From positions 687,942-751,941 of the forward strand of contig JAAGOF010000243.1 of NCBI GenBank assembly GCA_010645155.1: a DNA stretch of 64,000 bases. The letters run 5' to 3'. This DNA comes from Tigriopus japonicus (lineage: Eukaryota; Arthropoda; Copepoda; Harpacticoida; Harpacticidae). Below the pieces are notes generated by a model. That model saw only the letters and a program-made list of their open reading frames with translations. It ran no database searches and was not told where the DNA came from. The position numbers and the translations under genes were made by a program. The stretch's first letter is position 1. Each line of letters starts with the position of its first letter. This document shows positions 35,801-48,244 of the stretch, in pieces.

Positions 35801-37884
35801 TGGGCCCAAACTCCAAACTCTTGCCTGAGAAACACGGATCAGTATTGCCAAGAATTCTCACGCCTCTTGAAATATAAGCCCTGTCTTGACCTGTAATGGA
35901 TGTTTTCGACCTTTTCCTGTGTCCAATTGTGCCAATTTTAGGGCCGTGAGAGTATTTGCATGCATGGAAAAACGGCCGAGGAAAACTCATTACTTAGCCA
36001 GAACAGATCAGTTCAAAGTCAAGCCAAAGCAAGAGGGGAAGAAATGGAAAACCTTGCCCCATTACCTCCCTTCCAAATGGCACGAACAAATATCAGATAT
36101 TATTGGAAAAAGCTCATTTTAACCGTGGATGGAGATGGGTGGCCTTTGGTGGAAGTGGCAGTGGTGCCTCTGTTAACCTTTGAATGGAACCTAGGGAAGG
36201 GAGAGAACACGAGAGTGAGTGAGAAGGACGCTCAGGTTGAGCAGATTCAGGGAGGCCAAATGAGGCATGGAATGCTTGATGGGGCCCTTAGGAATATCCG
36301 TTGCACGACTTCCCTCTCACTCGAATTTGGCACAAGTTGATGAGATCTGTTGTTGGCCTTCTCGGTCTTCAGTCACACCTACCTCCTTTGGGTTATGCCT
36401 TCAACGTGGCTCTGTAGTCGTAGATAAGCACCGAACAGTCTATAATATGAAAAGTAACTTATTATTTTACTTGAAATGCTCGACGTTCAAGGACAAACAG
36501 CCCTCTTATCACTCAAATTGGCCTTGGTTTAACCATGAAAATGTCCTCCCATCAGATCTAGTGTTGGGTAGGGATCTGTGGCCATTCGTCAGGCACCGTT
36601 GTTCCCTCTCCTTTTCTGATAGTGGGTTTCATGTCAAAGGCCAAACCTTGAATTGGACTCGCGGTCGCTTGGCTCTTTGTGAAATCAAGTTCAAATGAAG
36701 GCTCGTCTACTTCAGAGTAGGAAATTATCCCTCTCGTGAGTGTGGAACGAACGCAACGTGGAACACAACATACACGAGCACACCTCTTCTGTGCCTGCCT
36801 GACTTCCATCCCGAATAAGATGCAGGCCTTTCACGGTGCTGATTTTATGGGGGCATTAAATGTTCCAAATCTTCTGCCACCGCTAACATGGCCTTTAACG
36901 ACAACACCGGAACACTCATTTCCGAGGCATTTGGTCATAATTCACGTCTGTTTACATTCTCCATAACTTCAACATCCTGTGTTATGAAGCCGCAAACCTT
37001 GTTAATCTTCTTTTCCTTCTCGAACTCGACGAAAACTCGGTGGGAAAAGAAATTAGGCATAACACTAGATGCGATATCGCTATTTCTTGCTTCCATACTT
37101 CAGAGACTGCTACTAAAACCGAATTAAAAGTACATTCACCCTCTTAAGGACCGTTCAAGGTTGGTGGAAAAGTGTTGTGGAACCCTCAAATGTCAAGTCC
37201 ATGTGATGCCTTGTGTTCGATACGATCCTCAGAGCTATCCAAGATGTGCCATGTTCCATTCAAGTGGACCGTTATCTGATGTGTTGGGCACACGTCGGGG
37301 TTACAAAACCCGTTCAGTCAACTTCCATCAAAATCACAATACACCAAGTCACACTGAAGAGCTCAAAACAACACATTGGTTTGGGGGGCGATCCCGATCC
37401 TTGCATATCATTTGAAGTTGGGGTGTCGTGCAAAAGAATGATTCATGGTATTTCTGCCATCTCTCTTGGAATGAAGAGTGGGACAAGAAGTCCGTCCCCT
37501 CCATCTCTTTCCTCCCTCTAGACAAATCTGGAACTTCACAGATCTGTGTAAGAGTGATAAATTACCCTTGATTTCTTTATTTTGAGGCTACATAGAGCAG
37601 CCCTTCAGAAGAAGTACTGCAATTGGAACGACGCTTCAGTGCTTTCGGCAGACATTAATGAAACTTGAAAGTGGGGTGGATCCAGTACAGCGAAATGAGA
37701 TTAGGCATTTCCATGACAATGCATAAATTCCAAGCAAGATGCAATCGTAAATCAGTTTTAAAATAGCACACACAGAGTCCTTTCAAACTTTTGTTTTAGT
37801 GAAAAAAGTGTTAAAAAGACATTTCAATTTGACCTCATCTACAAATTTTATTGGGGGATTGAAGTTTCAGTTTCGCGTCAAACT
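32820..37884. other. Gene-poor interval with a (CGAA)n microsatellite
   Basis: About six CGAA units near 34890-34914 sit in a purine-rich tract (to about 35050), which keeps several frames open on both strands and explains the long overlapping frames there. A frame at 33355-33603 contains a hydrophobic run (FCIVLMNLIVMVNIGLV) but starts with TTG and lacks support. No gene is assigned. Confidence 0.35.
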
Positions 37885-37888
37885 TTAA

Positions 37889-38085
37889 GGCCGCATGTTA
37901 ACGCACATAATTCAAAAGCAAGATCACACCAAAATCAAGTCAGATTAACCGGCCTCGAGTATATACTCATGACCACTCCTGTGTTTGAAACGCAGCACCT
38001 AGGGAGAGTATATACTCGACGAATGCTAATTCGACTTCATTTTGGTATACTTTCGCTTTTGAAACAAGTGCGTTAACATGCGGCC
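37889..38085. mobile_element. 197-bp MITE with TTAA target duplication and long inverted ends
   Basis: The left end GGCCGCATGTTAACGCAC is matched exactly in reverse complement by the right end GTGCGTTAACATGCGGCC. TTAA flanks both sides (37885-37888 and 38086-38089). A second inner inverted pair (GAGTATATACTC and AGAGTATATACTCG) strengthens the hairpin. TTAA duplications are characteristic of piggyBac-type transposases; with such short evidence a TA-specific family remains possible. No protein is encoded. Relatives occur at 10882-11256 and 56024-56193. Confidence 0.8.
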
Positions 38086-38823
38086 TTAATTAATAAATGA
38101 AGGACAAGGAAAATCTACTCTTGATTCACTGGTGATTTACCTTGGCTATTGTTCTATTCGAGATCAACCACAGTTGGCAAGCTCTCAACACTTTCCAATC
38201 CATACAAGGCTTTCCTAATGTTAGCTAGGATTTGATCCCATTCTTACCAAGAAACCACGGATGCAATGCAGATTAGGATCTTTTGGCCCAGAAATGGAAC
38301 ATGTGAGTGTGAGAAAGCGAACCTTCTATTGTTTCAAGAGGATGAAATTCAATCCCTCCAGAAGCTCGATCGAGAGAAGGCCCCTATGACGATAATATGT
38401 TGATGTGGCTCCTTTCTCGTTGAAGGGTGTGATGCTTTGGGTGTGCTTTGTGGTGAGTTTGAATGGATTGGTTGGCCCTTTCGGTGGCATTTGCTGAACA
38501 AGCACATGCGCAGAACCCGGCAAATGCTACTTACTGTACGTACTCGCCAACCCCCTAATCCAACTGTAATGGATATGATTAGTTTTGCTTGTCAATATAT
38601 TACATGTGATTAGGGTTGTCCCTTGCCAAAATGGAGGGAGAAGGGGAGGGGATTTGGATGATCTCAGTGTTCCAAGAAAATGTGACATTGTTCCAGTTCC
38701 TTTCTGTCTAATGAAACCGAGGGAAATGACGGTACGATAGGTTCTTTACTTTGTCAAAACGTTCTTCTATCACAGGCACAAAATATTGCAGTAAGTTGGG
38801 TCGAGGTCTGGCTGAATGCCCAA
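38086..38823. other. Spacer, nothing recognised
   Basis: I see no gene or repeat with defined ends. Confidence 0.4.
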
Positions 38824-39033
38824 TCAAGCTATTACAATATCGGGTTTGTCCATTGTGATGTGATGGGGATCGAAGTGTTCCACAAAGCAATTCGGACTGA
38901 CGGTGCTCACTTTGGCGATCCAGTTGACGTAGTAGACGTAGGAGAAAATGTAACCAATGAACCCGAAACAAAGCAAGCCATGATCTTCAGGTGACCAAAA
39001 TGGACTGGAACTCATTAGCAAATCCATGGTTGG
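38824..39033 (-). CDS. Possible 3' exon of an unidentified membrane protein gene
   Basis: On the minus strand a strong pyrimidine-rich acceptor (TTTGTTCCTTTCCAG, ending at 39034) opens a phase-0 frame to a TGA at 38826-38824, about 69 codons. The translation holds one clear membrane segment (LLCFGFIGYIFSYVYYVNWI). A GTGAGC inside the frame could be an internal donor. The arrangement faintly recalls the C-terminus of CDP-alcohol phosphotransferases, but I would not name it. No upstream exon was identified. Confidence 0.3.
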   Translation of the reverse strand, partial: PTMDLLMSSSPFWSPEDHGLLCFGFIGYIFSYVYYVNWIAKVSTVSPNCFVEHFDPHHITMDKPDIVIA

Positions 39034-39422
39034 CTGGAAAGGAACAAATTGGCGGGACGCTAATGAATTCCACATTTTTATTAAAATATTTGAAGGCAAC
39101 GAGACCAAAGTCTCGTCGAATGTAATATTCTTGCGACTTTGGTAATATTTTTTAATGCTCTAAAAATCGAATGTACTGACTAAGGGGACTTTCCCGTTTA
39201 CTTCACCACGGCAGCCCGTTTCAACAAGTCGTAAACCACAAGAGCATTGGATTTACTTATGAACGACGAGTTGTAACCATTGAGATCTATTAAATACTAG
39301 AGGGAGTGTAATCGTAAAAACTTGTCGCCTAAAGAAGCTCATGGGAAAGAAGCGTCGACACAGTCACGTTGTTTGGCTTTTTCGAGGCTTCAAATGTTTG
39401 CCGTTGTTGTCGCCACCATCAA

Positions 39423-39746
39423 TCAGGAAGTTGAAATTATAACGAAAGTCGATTTTGCCGTCAGTTTACTTAGACCATGACAGTATGATCCAATCATTGG
39501 ATCATAAAAAAAGATGAATTCAAGCTCCTCTATGGATATTTTTCGGTCAAAGACTCCTATTTGCTGGATTTTTTCTTTTGCACTTCCCGGCATGTTTGGA
39601 TTTTTTAAAGCTTCATGATAAAGCCACTTTTGCTTGTGTTCTGACGACGCTTCTTTCACATGAGCTTCTATAGTGTTGCCCATCGCCAATTGTTGAGCGG
39701 ACAAAAGTGCGGGAACATTAGAAAGGTGTGACCAGGCAAATGACAA
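39423..39746 (-). CDS. Open frame of unknown nature, possible exon or TE relic
   Basis: A minus-strand frame of about 107 codons with hydrophilic, helix-like composition (for example HVKEASSEHKQKWLYHEAL). It uses many A/T-ending codons, unlike the confident exons elsewhere in the window, so it may derive from a transposon or be chance. The region has no recognisable domain and no ATG in a convincing context. Confidence 0.15.
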   Translation of the reverse strand: MSFAWSHLSNVPALLSAQQLAMGNTIEAHVKEASSEHKQKWLYHEALKNPNMPGSAKEKIQQIGVFDRKISIEELEFIFFYDPMIGSYCHGLSKLTAKSTFVIISTS

Positions 39747-40164
39747 CCATGCAACTGATGAATCAAGGGTGGAATTGAGTAATGTTTTTGGTCATTTTTT
39801 GCTATTTCCAGTGGTCAATTTCTTAAAAGAACCGAAAACGTCAAAAGATAACCATGCCATGGATTTGAATACTACAACTAGGAACTTTTTTGCCAGTACA
39901 TTGAATAAGTCACTGATAGGAAGAACACAATTTTAAGCTTTTGTGTTACGTAGGATTTATCCAATACATATATGGACATAAACTAACTTGTGGTTTCAAG
40001 AACGAGTTTCAAAAAGTTGGTATTGATTCGCATATTTGGTCACACCAACTGTCCGCTCAACAATTGTGAGGTCGACATTTTCCTCACAAATTCAATGCAC
40101 TACACCCCCTTTGCCAAATCAGCCTGACTAAAGCTTGCATGCTATCTAGTGATTAATAAACGAT

Positions 40165-40500
40165 CTATGATTGTAACTAGTAATGTGTTTCGAACCAGAA
40201 GTGCTGCCAGTTTTGACTCGGAAGTTTATCGTTCTTAAAAAGGGCAGATTGTATTGAACTTTTTAAAAAGACCTAAACAGAGACCAATTTAGCAACACTC
40301 GAACTAGTTCTATTTCGAGTTCTACCAGTAGTTACACTTATGAATTTCGAGTTTGCATTACTGCCATATCTTATGGTAGATAAGATCTATTGCCCATTGA
40401 AAAGTTTAGTTGTGTTCCGATTTTTGACCCTAAAAACCAAAATGGCAAAACTCTGCCAAAAATCAACTCGAAACACATCAGTAATTGAAACTCTTTTTTT
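40165..40500 (+). repeat. Dispersed repeat, copy 1 (partner at 61820-62140, inverted)
   Basis: About 330 bp here matches the reverse complement of 61820-62140 through most of its length. Shared blocks include AGTGCTGCCAGTTTTGACTC, a piece reading CCAAAATGGCAAAACTCTGCC, and CTTATGGTAGATAAG variants. Both copies are bounded by GTGTTTCGA-type sequence on one side and its complement AAACACATC on the other, suggesting short terminal inverted repeats. Flanking AGTAAT words may be a target duplication. No coding capacity is seen. Confidence 0.7.
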
Positions 40501-41756
40501 TAAGTTACTAGCCCTCATTAGTGCCAAAAAGACCAAAAGAGGGCGCTGTTGGTCAAGGTCGTCTACTCTTGGAAATAAATTTAGCAAGAAGAAAACCTCA
40601 TGTTTTTAAGTTGTGCAGTTTTTTTAAGATCTTTTGCTTTGGAAAAGCATTAACAGATGAAAATATAACCACTGACTATGTTAGAGCTACAATTTGCTTT
40701 TTTTAGGTCATAAAAAATCCTCTTTTTTTTAAATTTGTCAATTTCAGCTTTGAACCCATGGAATGCAAGTTTAGTCCCACCTATTTGTCCTGCTCACCAA
40801 GGCAGCAGAACTGCCTGGCCCCTTCGCAAAACCCCAAACAACTCAACTTATTGGTCACAAATAAAGCGTAAATATCGAAAATTAAAGTCAAATCTATGCC
40901 AGAGCTGAATGGCCAGAAGAAAAATCCCATCAACGGAATGGGTCTTAGGACATTTTTCTGTGCAATTCCTTCCATTGAATACCTTACGTGGGGGTGAAAA
41001 GTTGGGGCTCGACCCAACCACCTCTATAATTGATGTCTTTCAAGTTAATAATTAGTCTAAAAGTTTTCTATGGAACGCATGCCAACATTTTTTCATATGC
41101 ATAAGAGCCCATGGGACCAATTATCAAAATCATTTCAAGTTCGCACTAGATTTCAAGCGTCAAAAAGCTAAATTATTTTTAACCATCTATAACAATGATT
41201 AATGCTCTGCTTTATTTAAGACATGTCCATCTAATCAATCATCAAAATTTCCGCATTGATATGCACCGTAATGTCTTTCAGTTAACTACAACGTACACCC
41301 TAGAATTACATAACACGCATGCGTATGGACATGTGGATGGAAAGAATCTTGGGGTTACTTAAGACCCAATGTGTGGAGGGATCGGTTTTTTTTGGCTTAC
41401 CTTCTCTTTGTTGCAGGGACGACGGTTTGAGTGCAAGTGAATTGGATTGTTCGAACGAGTGTTGTCCATCTATTTTTTGGGCGGACATTCGGGTTTTAAA
41501 ACGCATCTACAAACCGGGGTTCAATATCAAAACCAACAAAAGGAACCTGCTTACTTGGGTAAATGAATGTTGGTTTTGAAACGCTGGGCGATACGCTTAT
41601 TTAACACTTAATGGGTTCGTCACTACAAAAGAACCAAGCTCGTTTCTGCAAAAAGACACCGGTCATTGTTCGCATCACGACTGCTCTGCACCTCCTTACA
41701 AAATGATAGTTGAGCCTTGGGCAACAATGAGTACAGCTTGATCGTTCATTATCACT
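40501..41756. other. AT-rich spacer, nothing recognised
   Basis: I see no gene, RNA gene or bounded repeat in this interval. Confidence 0.35.
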
Positions 41757-41914
41757 AGGCCAAGGGAAATAGCTATTATTTTGCTGTGGAGCAAAAATCC
41801 TAGACGTTTCGAGGAGTAAGGTCAGCTGAAGATAACCATCAGCTGACCCTACGTTATAAAACATCTAAGGTTTCTGCTCCACAGCAAAATAAAATTATTT
41901 CCCGGGGCCTAAAT
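41757..41914. mobile_element. Small hAT-like MITE or hairpin, 158 bp
   Basis: Two arms are inverted copies: GGCCAAGGGAAATA with ATTATTTTGCTGTGGAGCA on the left, and their complement ending in TATTTCCCGGGGCCT-like sequence on the right. The centre carries a smaller palindrome (GTCAGCTGAAGATAACCATCAGCTGAC region). TTATCACT occurs just outside at 41749-41756 and again at 41915-41922, a perfect 8-bp duplication fitting hAT insertion, although the right end carries a few bases not present on the left. Confidence 0.65.
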
Positions 41915-41922
41915 TTATCACT

Positions 41923-42811
41923 TAGAATGAAAATTCGCCTTGGAAGTTTCTGCTTATGAGAGACGTTCCATTTCTAGATTCAATTCCTCAATGAAACATA
42001 CTGTATTTCGAGGAGTTCGCGTTTATTTCAAAGTAATTTTCTTTCTCAAAGGTCCACTCACCTTTTTTGAGGTGAACCTCTGGTTGGAAGTGTGTTCAAT
42101 TCCTTCGATCAATCATGTAACGGCAAGGATTTTTTTAAGCACATTTAGTTAAAAGGAACTTCGAAAAAAAGAAGAGCAATATTCTGCAACTTATTACGAT
42201 TTTTTGCGCTACGGAAATGCTTCCAAATCAGTTTGGTGCTTTTTCTTCAGTAAACTGTTTTGAAGTGCAGATTTGAACGGTATGAGTACAAATGATTCCT
42301 TTGGACAAAAAAATGACAAAAACTGAGAAATCGAAACCTTTTGGAATAAATAATCATGATCACCAGAGACGAGCATAAAGGATGGAGGTAATATTGGTAA
42401 CATAATCTCATTTTTTGCTTTTATGCTTTAATAATGATTTCTTGAAGCTTTTTAGGTTTGCTTTTTATATCAGATAAAATATCAGCATAATATCAATCAC
42501 TAGGTGACTTGTGATGGTGTTCTTAATATACATTTATATTCCAAAGCATAACTTAGCATAACTTTCATCCGCTAAGGTGATCGTCTTACTAATCATTTTT
42601 GAAATTTTTGACCTCTTGTGTAGAAATCTTCTTAATTGATTGGGTTGAAAATACAAGGTGAAAGTATCAAAGAGAATATTGAAAGACATGATTTAACCTT
42701 TAAAGAATATACTAATTCAATTTCCAATCAAGTTTTTGTAATTTGATTACTAAAAAATCTAAACTAAAAATCAATGATAAGAAATGACCTTTTTCTTCAA
42801 AGAGTTCTGAA
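41923..42811. other. AT-rich spacer, nothing recognised
   Basis: I see no gene or bounded repeat. The short open frames lack support. Confidence 0.35.
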
Positions 42812-43105
42812 TAAGATGTCAACTTGTCCTCTCAAATCAGCGCCTCGTGTGGTCAAACTGAGACATAGTTCCCCTCTAGTTAGTGGGTTTTAATGCAATC
42901 CTTTGGCAAACCTCAGGTTTTTTCCTAGATGCTTATATTTCTTTGTAGTGGCATTATGCTATCAAAATTGCACATTTTGGAGAAATAATATTGTCACATA
43001 TATTTTACGTTTTGTCAGAGTGGCATTAGGAATCATTATCTGGCAACTATGTCTCAATATGGCCGCAAGAGGCCCTGATTTGGGGAACAAGCTGACATTT
43101 AGTTT
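42812..43105 (-). repeat. Decayed relative of the TTAA MITE at 51999-52309, opposite orientation
   Basis: Read against the reverse complement of 51999-52309, this stretch shares a conserved core (TATTTCTTTG, TGGCATTATG, TATCAAA, CACATTTTGGAGAAAT) and outer blocks (ATCAGCGCC, ATCTGGCAACTATG, GACATTTA). The terminal CCCTG sequences and TTAA flanks have been lost, so this is an older copy. Confidence 0.65.
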
Positions 43106-45878
43106 ACGGGGGTCGCTTAGAGTACTGCAAACACGTTTATTTCACTTAAAAATTGAAATATCCGAACAAGCACAAAAACCAAAAATATCACAGACATTTT
43201 GAACAAGTCTAATGAGGGCACTAAGCCTTCAAACACCAAGATGACAAAGTCGAAATGAATCAGCAAACATTTCACACTGTTCTTAAAAACGTCAGAGTGC
43301 ACAAGCTCCTTGTTTTATGATTCGCATGGTTTCAAGATTGGGGTAATTGAAACATCATGATCTGAAAATATGGAGCTTCTGAGTTCTTGATTACAAATCT
43401 TTGCTTCATTGTCTAACACGTAATTGCCCTCAAAGACCTTGGGGGATGTTTTTTTTCCTTTTCAAACTTGATGATGGTCCCTCAGAAAAAAAAAATATTC
43501 TTGAACTGACCAAGGACTATCAGACTTTTTGCAATTACTTCACATTAAAATGGACTGCGAGAGAAGACTATTGGCAATCTATTTTGTGCTAAAGTTTCAG
43601 TCCAACATTTTTACCTTTGCCATCAACTGGTTTACCAACGTGTTTTTCTCTTATGTATCAGCAAAGTTGGCCGTTAAATTGTGAATTTGCCAGCTTACAG
43701 ATCAACCAATTCTCAATTCACGCTTATGTTTCCAAAGCATTAAATAATGTTCTACAAATTCCTTTTTATGATAAATATAAAGAAGCTTTTTCAGCCTCCA
43801 TGCACTCGTTCGAATTCGGCATTTATTGATATTTTTCCAGACAGTTGTATCATGTCATGGTTTAAATTGGGTTTAGCATCTTGGTTAATAATTTGTCAAA
43901 CTTTATTGAATTGGTAAAGCATATTTGAATTCGAAATATGCTCTATAGGTATATAGGGTTATATTTAGGGCTACATATACATATTAGGCTTTTATAGATT
44001 TATAGGTATGTGAATTGAACCTGGTCTAAATAATACCCACTGGCTTTTTGTCAATCAAGAACTACTTTTCTGGGTTAACGTGAATTTTTCAGCCTCAGTT
44101 GTTTTAAGAGCTTTTATGCAATGTTGTTGTTCGACAGAATGGGCACCTTGCTTCCAATTACTTAATAAGAGATTGTGTTTCATAACTTGACATAGAAAAC
44201 AAGTTGTATTTGATAGCTTTTAGAAGTATTTTCTTGCATAATAGCCTTGAACCTTCCAAGATCAAAAGTTTCGTCATCGAAATGAAGGAGTAAAAGCCTT
44301 AAGTTTAAGAACTTGAACCTGATTGGAAAAGATTAAACTCCAAAGGAAGAAAATGAAGGCAAAAGTTTTGAGCCAACTTTCGAGAGAGCGTGAAATTAAG
44401 GTTAAAAATTTCAAGGTCATTTTTTTCAATTTGACTGAGAATCAGAATTTCATCATGGTAACATCTAACAAAAAGCTAATCGTATCACAAAACAATTTAT
44501 GCTCGTAATTCCATTGGAGTAACGTGCATGAAATAACGAGGTTGAAGCATTGAGTCGTGTAACTAAACATTTTTGAAATTGGTTTTGGATTTCAAAATGT
44601 CAAAAATTGGAGAAATAGTTGAGTTTGATTGTACAAAACATGAAGTATTTGGGTAAAAATGGGTAAAGAGCAGGCTAAACTGGGAAACCTATCCTTTTCT
44701 TAACGATTCCTTTCGGTTAAGAATAAGATTCAAGCTTCTCAACATCCTTTTGACGCATTTGCAAATGTGTAAGGTTGTAAAGTTTAATGGGATCCAATGT
44801 CAAATGACACAGCTCTGACATATTGTGGTCTTGACTATAGTAAGCATAGTCACAACTAATGAAAAGAACACTGGATAAAAGAATAACCCTCCATAAAACA
44901 ATGGTTTGTTGCCAACCAAAATACCTTTTAGTACGTTGTCAACCTTGATTTAAAAATAACTCTCGATATACGGATAGCGTTATTGCACCAGGACAATTTT
45001 CTTAATTATATCTGGATAATACCAGAGCATGTAGGCTAGAAATATCATTTTCGTCACTATGGCTTGTTCAACCTTGCGAATCGGATGCGACAATTTGAAA
45101 GTTGCCAAAACAACGGAACTCTTAGAGGCAAAGTGAGAGGCTGTCAATTTCATAGCTGTTTCACAATTTCATGCATTCAACCGTCTGGGTGTTTTTTTCG
45201 TCGCTCGAAACGTAATAAGCAGAGCCACCAAATTTCGGTAAATATGTGGTGATTTTTGTAATTATTTTGAAAATGATGTAACAAAAACGGATTTTTTTTT
45301 GTAATCTTATTAGCACTATTCTCATTCATTAAGATAGAAACTGACTTTTTCTTTTACTCTCATCATCTTTAAACCTTACTCGTAGCTTGAAATAGCTGAA
45401 AACTAAATACATACTGTTACAACTCAAATATATCCTCTCTGCTTCTTTCCTCATTTTTGAATATGACATCCTTTTTTTGATAATTCTTCCCCAGACATTT
45501 TTTCAAATTTTACCAATTTCGTAATTTTGGACCAAAATCGCAGTTTTTTGGAACTACATTGTAAATTAAAATTTGCAAATATCTGGTGGTCCCGAAGATA
45601 AATTAGATACTATTTGTTGCAACCATAAAATATAATGTCGGCTTATGTTAATTTTAATATAATGTTATTCACCATTATCTGGTGGCCCTGAAAATATGAC
45701 GAAAAAAGTTCGTTTGTTCATTTTTTGTACGTACCTGGGTACTTATATTCTATGCATAACATTCTTTGCACAGTCTTTGCAAACGTTAGAGGAACCAAAG
45801 CAAAGCAAAATAACTGTAAGGAAAGTACCAAGAAATGCTACAGAGAAATTCCATTGCAAATTAAATATACATCAAAAG
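43106..45878. other. AT-rich spacer, nothing recognised
   Basis: No gene is seen. Short tandem GTATATAGG/TTTATAGG-like words occur near 43947-44005. The other open frames are isolated. Confidence 0.35.
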
Positions 45879-46020
45879 ATGGCGACAAAACAGGGGCAAA
45901 GTCTCTTGATTATAGAGCTATCCTTATCTTAAAATTGTTGCCAATTTTCAACCTTAAAATATATTTATCTTCCAGTTTTGAGTCTATTATAGTTCAGTTG
46001 TTGTATCATTGTATTTATAA
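45879..46020 (+). repeat. Dispersed repeat fragment shared with about 52450-52600
   Basis: The two stretches share AAAACAGGGGCAAAGTC, CTTGATT, CTATCCT and CTTAAAAT-type blocks in the same order and orientation over about 140 bp. Ends are not defined. The family is unknown to me. Confidence 0.5.
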
Positions 46021-47037
46021 ACCAGAGGTTTGTTGAGTGATTATAATTTTATTAATTACATAATCTTTTAAGCGCAACCAGTGAAATTGAAAATTACTGC
46101 AAACTCTGAGTTTTATGACACAAAAAATCTGTTCTTGCATGTCCAATAAGCATTGAGAAGTTCAAAAAAAAGGTCAAACTTTTGTTTCATGGTACAGTTT
46201 TGGGAGCTGTATTAGTACCAATCTTATGTATTGTGATCTCCTAGTCAGTTGTTCTTTAAAGGAAATTGCTAAACCAGTATTACATTCAAAATACTCTTTA
46301 GGTGCATCAGAACAATGAAAATTCAGCATGACCAAATTAATTTTTGCAAAAAAGCCCTCACTTTTTAACAGAATGATTGGACCCGAGATGAATTTTTGAA
46401 GTCCGTCCAAAGGATAGTTTTTTGAATGTCCTACCTGGGAAATAGCTATTGCCGTGCTATTTCGTGTTGGCAGTGCCGCCATTTTTTACACTATGAGTCA
46501 AATTATTTTGTATTTTCTTCACATAAGAGCCCTTTGCTTTGAAGGATACGCATGCATGCAGTTAACTAAGTGCCTAATAAGCTACTAAAAGTGGTAGTTA
46601 TTTCTGATGTGCTTCGAGTTCCATTTTTGTCCAAGTGTTGCAAGATTGGCTCTTGCTTTTTATGTTAACAAGCTTACCTTAGCCAGATTTTTGTTTTGAA
46701 AGGTTAGAGACACAAACCCTGAGTCCAGAATCGTAGCACTGCTAACCTTCTACCTCGGAGGCAGCTTATGTCCGAGGTAGTAGGTTAAAAAAACTGACCT
46801 CTTTATACAATAGTTCAAGAATAGTTCACTTGACCAAATGTTTCACCAAAACAAACGCAGTTTTTTGTCACCAGATGGCGCAGATGACCATTTCTGCTCT
46901 AGGTCGAAGCTTTCATCTGAAGGCTAAAAAGGAAAGAATTGCAAAGGTCTGGATTTGATGCCTTCTCTGATCTGAGTTCCTCGGGTCCCTCGTTCTGATT
47001 GGTCTATTAACACCTTCGCCAGCAGGACTAAATGCGT
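46021..47037. other. Spacer containing a small hairpin (46744-46786)
   Basis: No gene is seen. A stem of 15 matches in 16 positions (AACCTTCTACCTCGGA paired with TCCGAGGTAGTAGGTT) with an 11-base loop stands out. Its 3' arm contains GAGGTAGTAGGTT, identical to 13 bases of let-7. The stem is too short for a typical pre-miRNA. Confidence 0.4.
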
Positions 47038-47351
47038 CCTGTCTTCAGGGTTGGTCGGGGGATCAACTTTTTCGATTTATCCCTTGTACCCGGGGATAAA
47101 CGGGATAACTTGGGGGATAAACGGGATAAATGGGGGATAAACGAAATAAAGTCAATTTTGTTCCGACATTGACATGTTTGAGTAATTTTTGACATCCCTG
47201 AAAATAGCCGATCAAACTAAAGGCTTCATATAAATATTAATAAAATGAATTTACAATATTTAGCAGAAAATATAACAGAAAGAATTGTTATATATTATTC
47301 AATTGATAAAAATATGTTACAAAAAGCCTACAATTGACGGTACTTGATGAG

Positions 47352-47838
47352 TAGAGACGGGCAAAAAGTGTAAAAAGATTTTTGTTAACATAAACACATT
47401 TATTTGCCTTTTTACACTTTTCGCCTTTATTTGCACGATTTTTTTACCAATTCGGCCTAAAATGAACAAATTGTTGAGAGTTAGCTATTTCTTCTTTGAA
47501 AATGTTTACTTTTCAATATTTTTTTCAAATTTGAAAACTAAATCTGATTTTACAGCTTGCAGCGTAGGCTTGCATAGTATTGATTACTACTACTTCAATA
47601 TCTAAATTTTGCTCTTCAATATTAAAAAATAGTAAGCAGATAACAAGAAAGTATCTAAAGCTTTTTATTCCAGAAATTTCAGTTTTTTGCGAATTTCCTA
47701 AATTTCATTTGCGCTTTTTTGGTTTTTTATTTGCGCTTTTGACCTTTTTTGCATTTTATTCTACGATTTTGGGCTAATTTTTGTGCAACTTTTGGTAATC
47801 AAAAGCCTGTTTTGATTTGCACTTTCTGCTCGTCCCTA
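47352..47838. mobile_element. Nested hAT-type MITE, 487 bp
   Basis: The termini TAGAGACGGGCAAAAAGTG and (right end, complemented) TAGGGACGAGCAGAAAGTG match at 16 of 19 positions. The flanks TTGATGAG (47344-47351) and TTGGTGAG (47839-47846) differ at one base, so the 8-bp duplication has one mutation. It lies wholly inside the 47046-48463 element and must have inserted after it. The interior is rich in TTTATTTGC/TTTTTGC words also seen in the element at 52888-53594. Confidence 0.8.
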
Positions 47839-48244
47839 TTGGTGAGACGTGATGAAATTGAAGAAATCTTCCAAAGTAGAAGATTATCTCGGTCAGAAAA
47901 CTTCCTGCTCAGTAAATGTAATGCAGAGACACAAAAATGAACTTATTTCTAGAAATAAGGGGAAAGTATTTGAAAAAGGAGGAAAATCCCGTTAATCCCA
48001 ATAAATGGGACGCTTTATGGATGAGATAGTCCACCAACTAACCCTGCAATATTCCAAAAAAGCGGACAGCCTTTATCAGATTGCAGCTGCAAAGCTGCGT
48101 TTTGACTTCGGAAACACAAACAAATAAAAGCTTAAAACCTAGGAGTTTTCATTGTACTAATGGAAATAATTTTTGTGTGGGACTTAATTGAAAAAAGTGA
48201 GATTTTGTGGGAAATAGTGATGAGAAATTTGTGAATAATTATAG

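Noticed and set aside
36267..36698. 143-codon plus-strand frame with ATG
   Set aside because: No recognisable domain; length is within chance at this base composition, and an opposite-strand frame overlaps.
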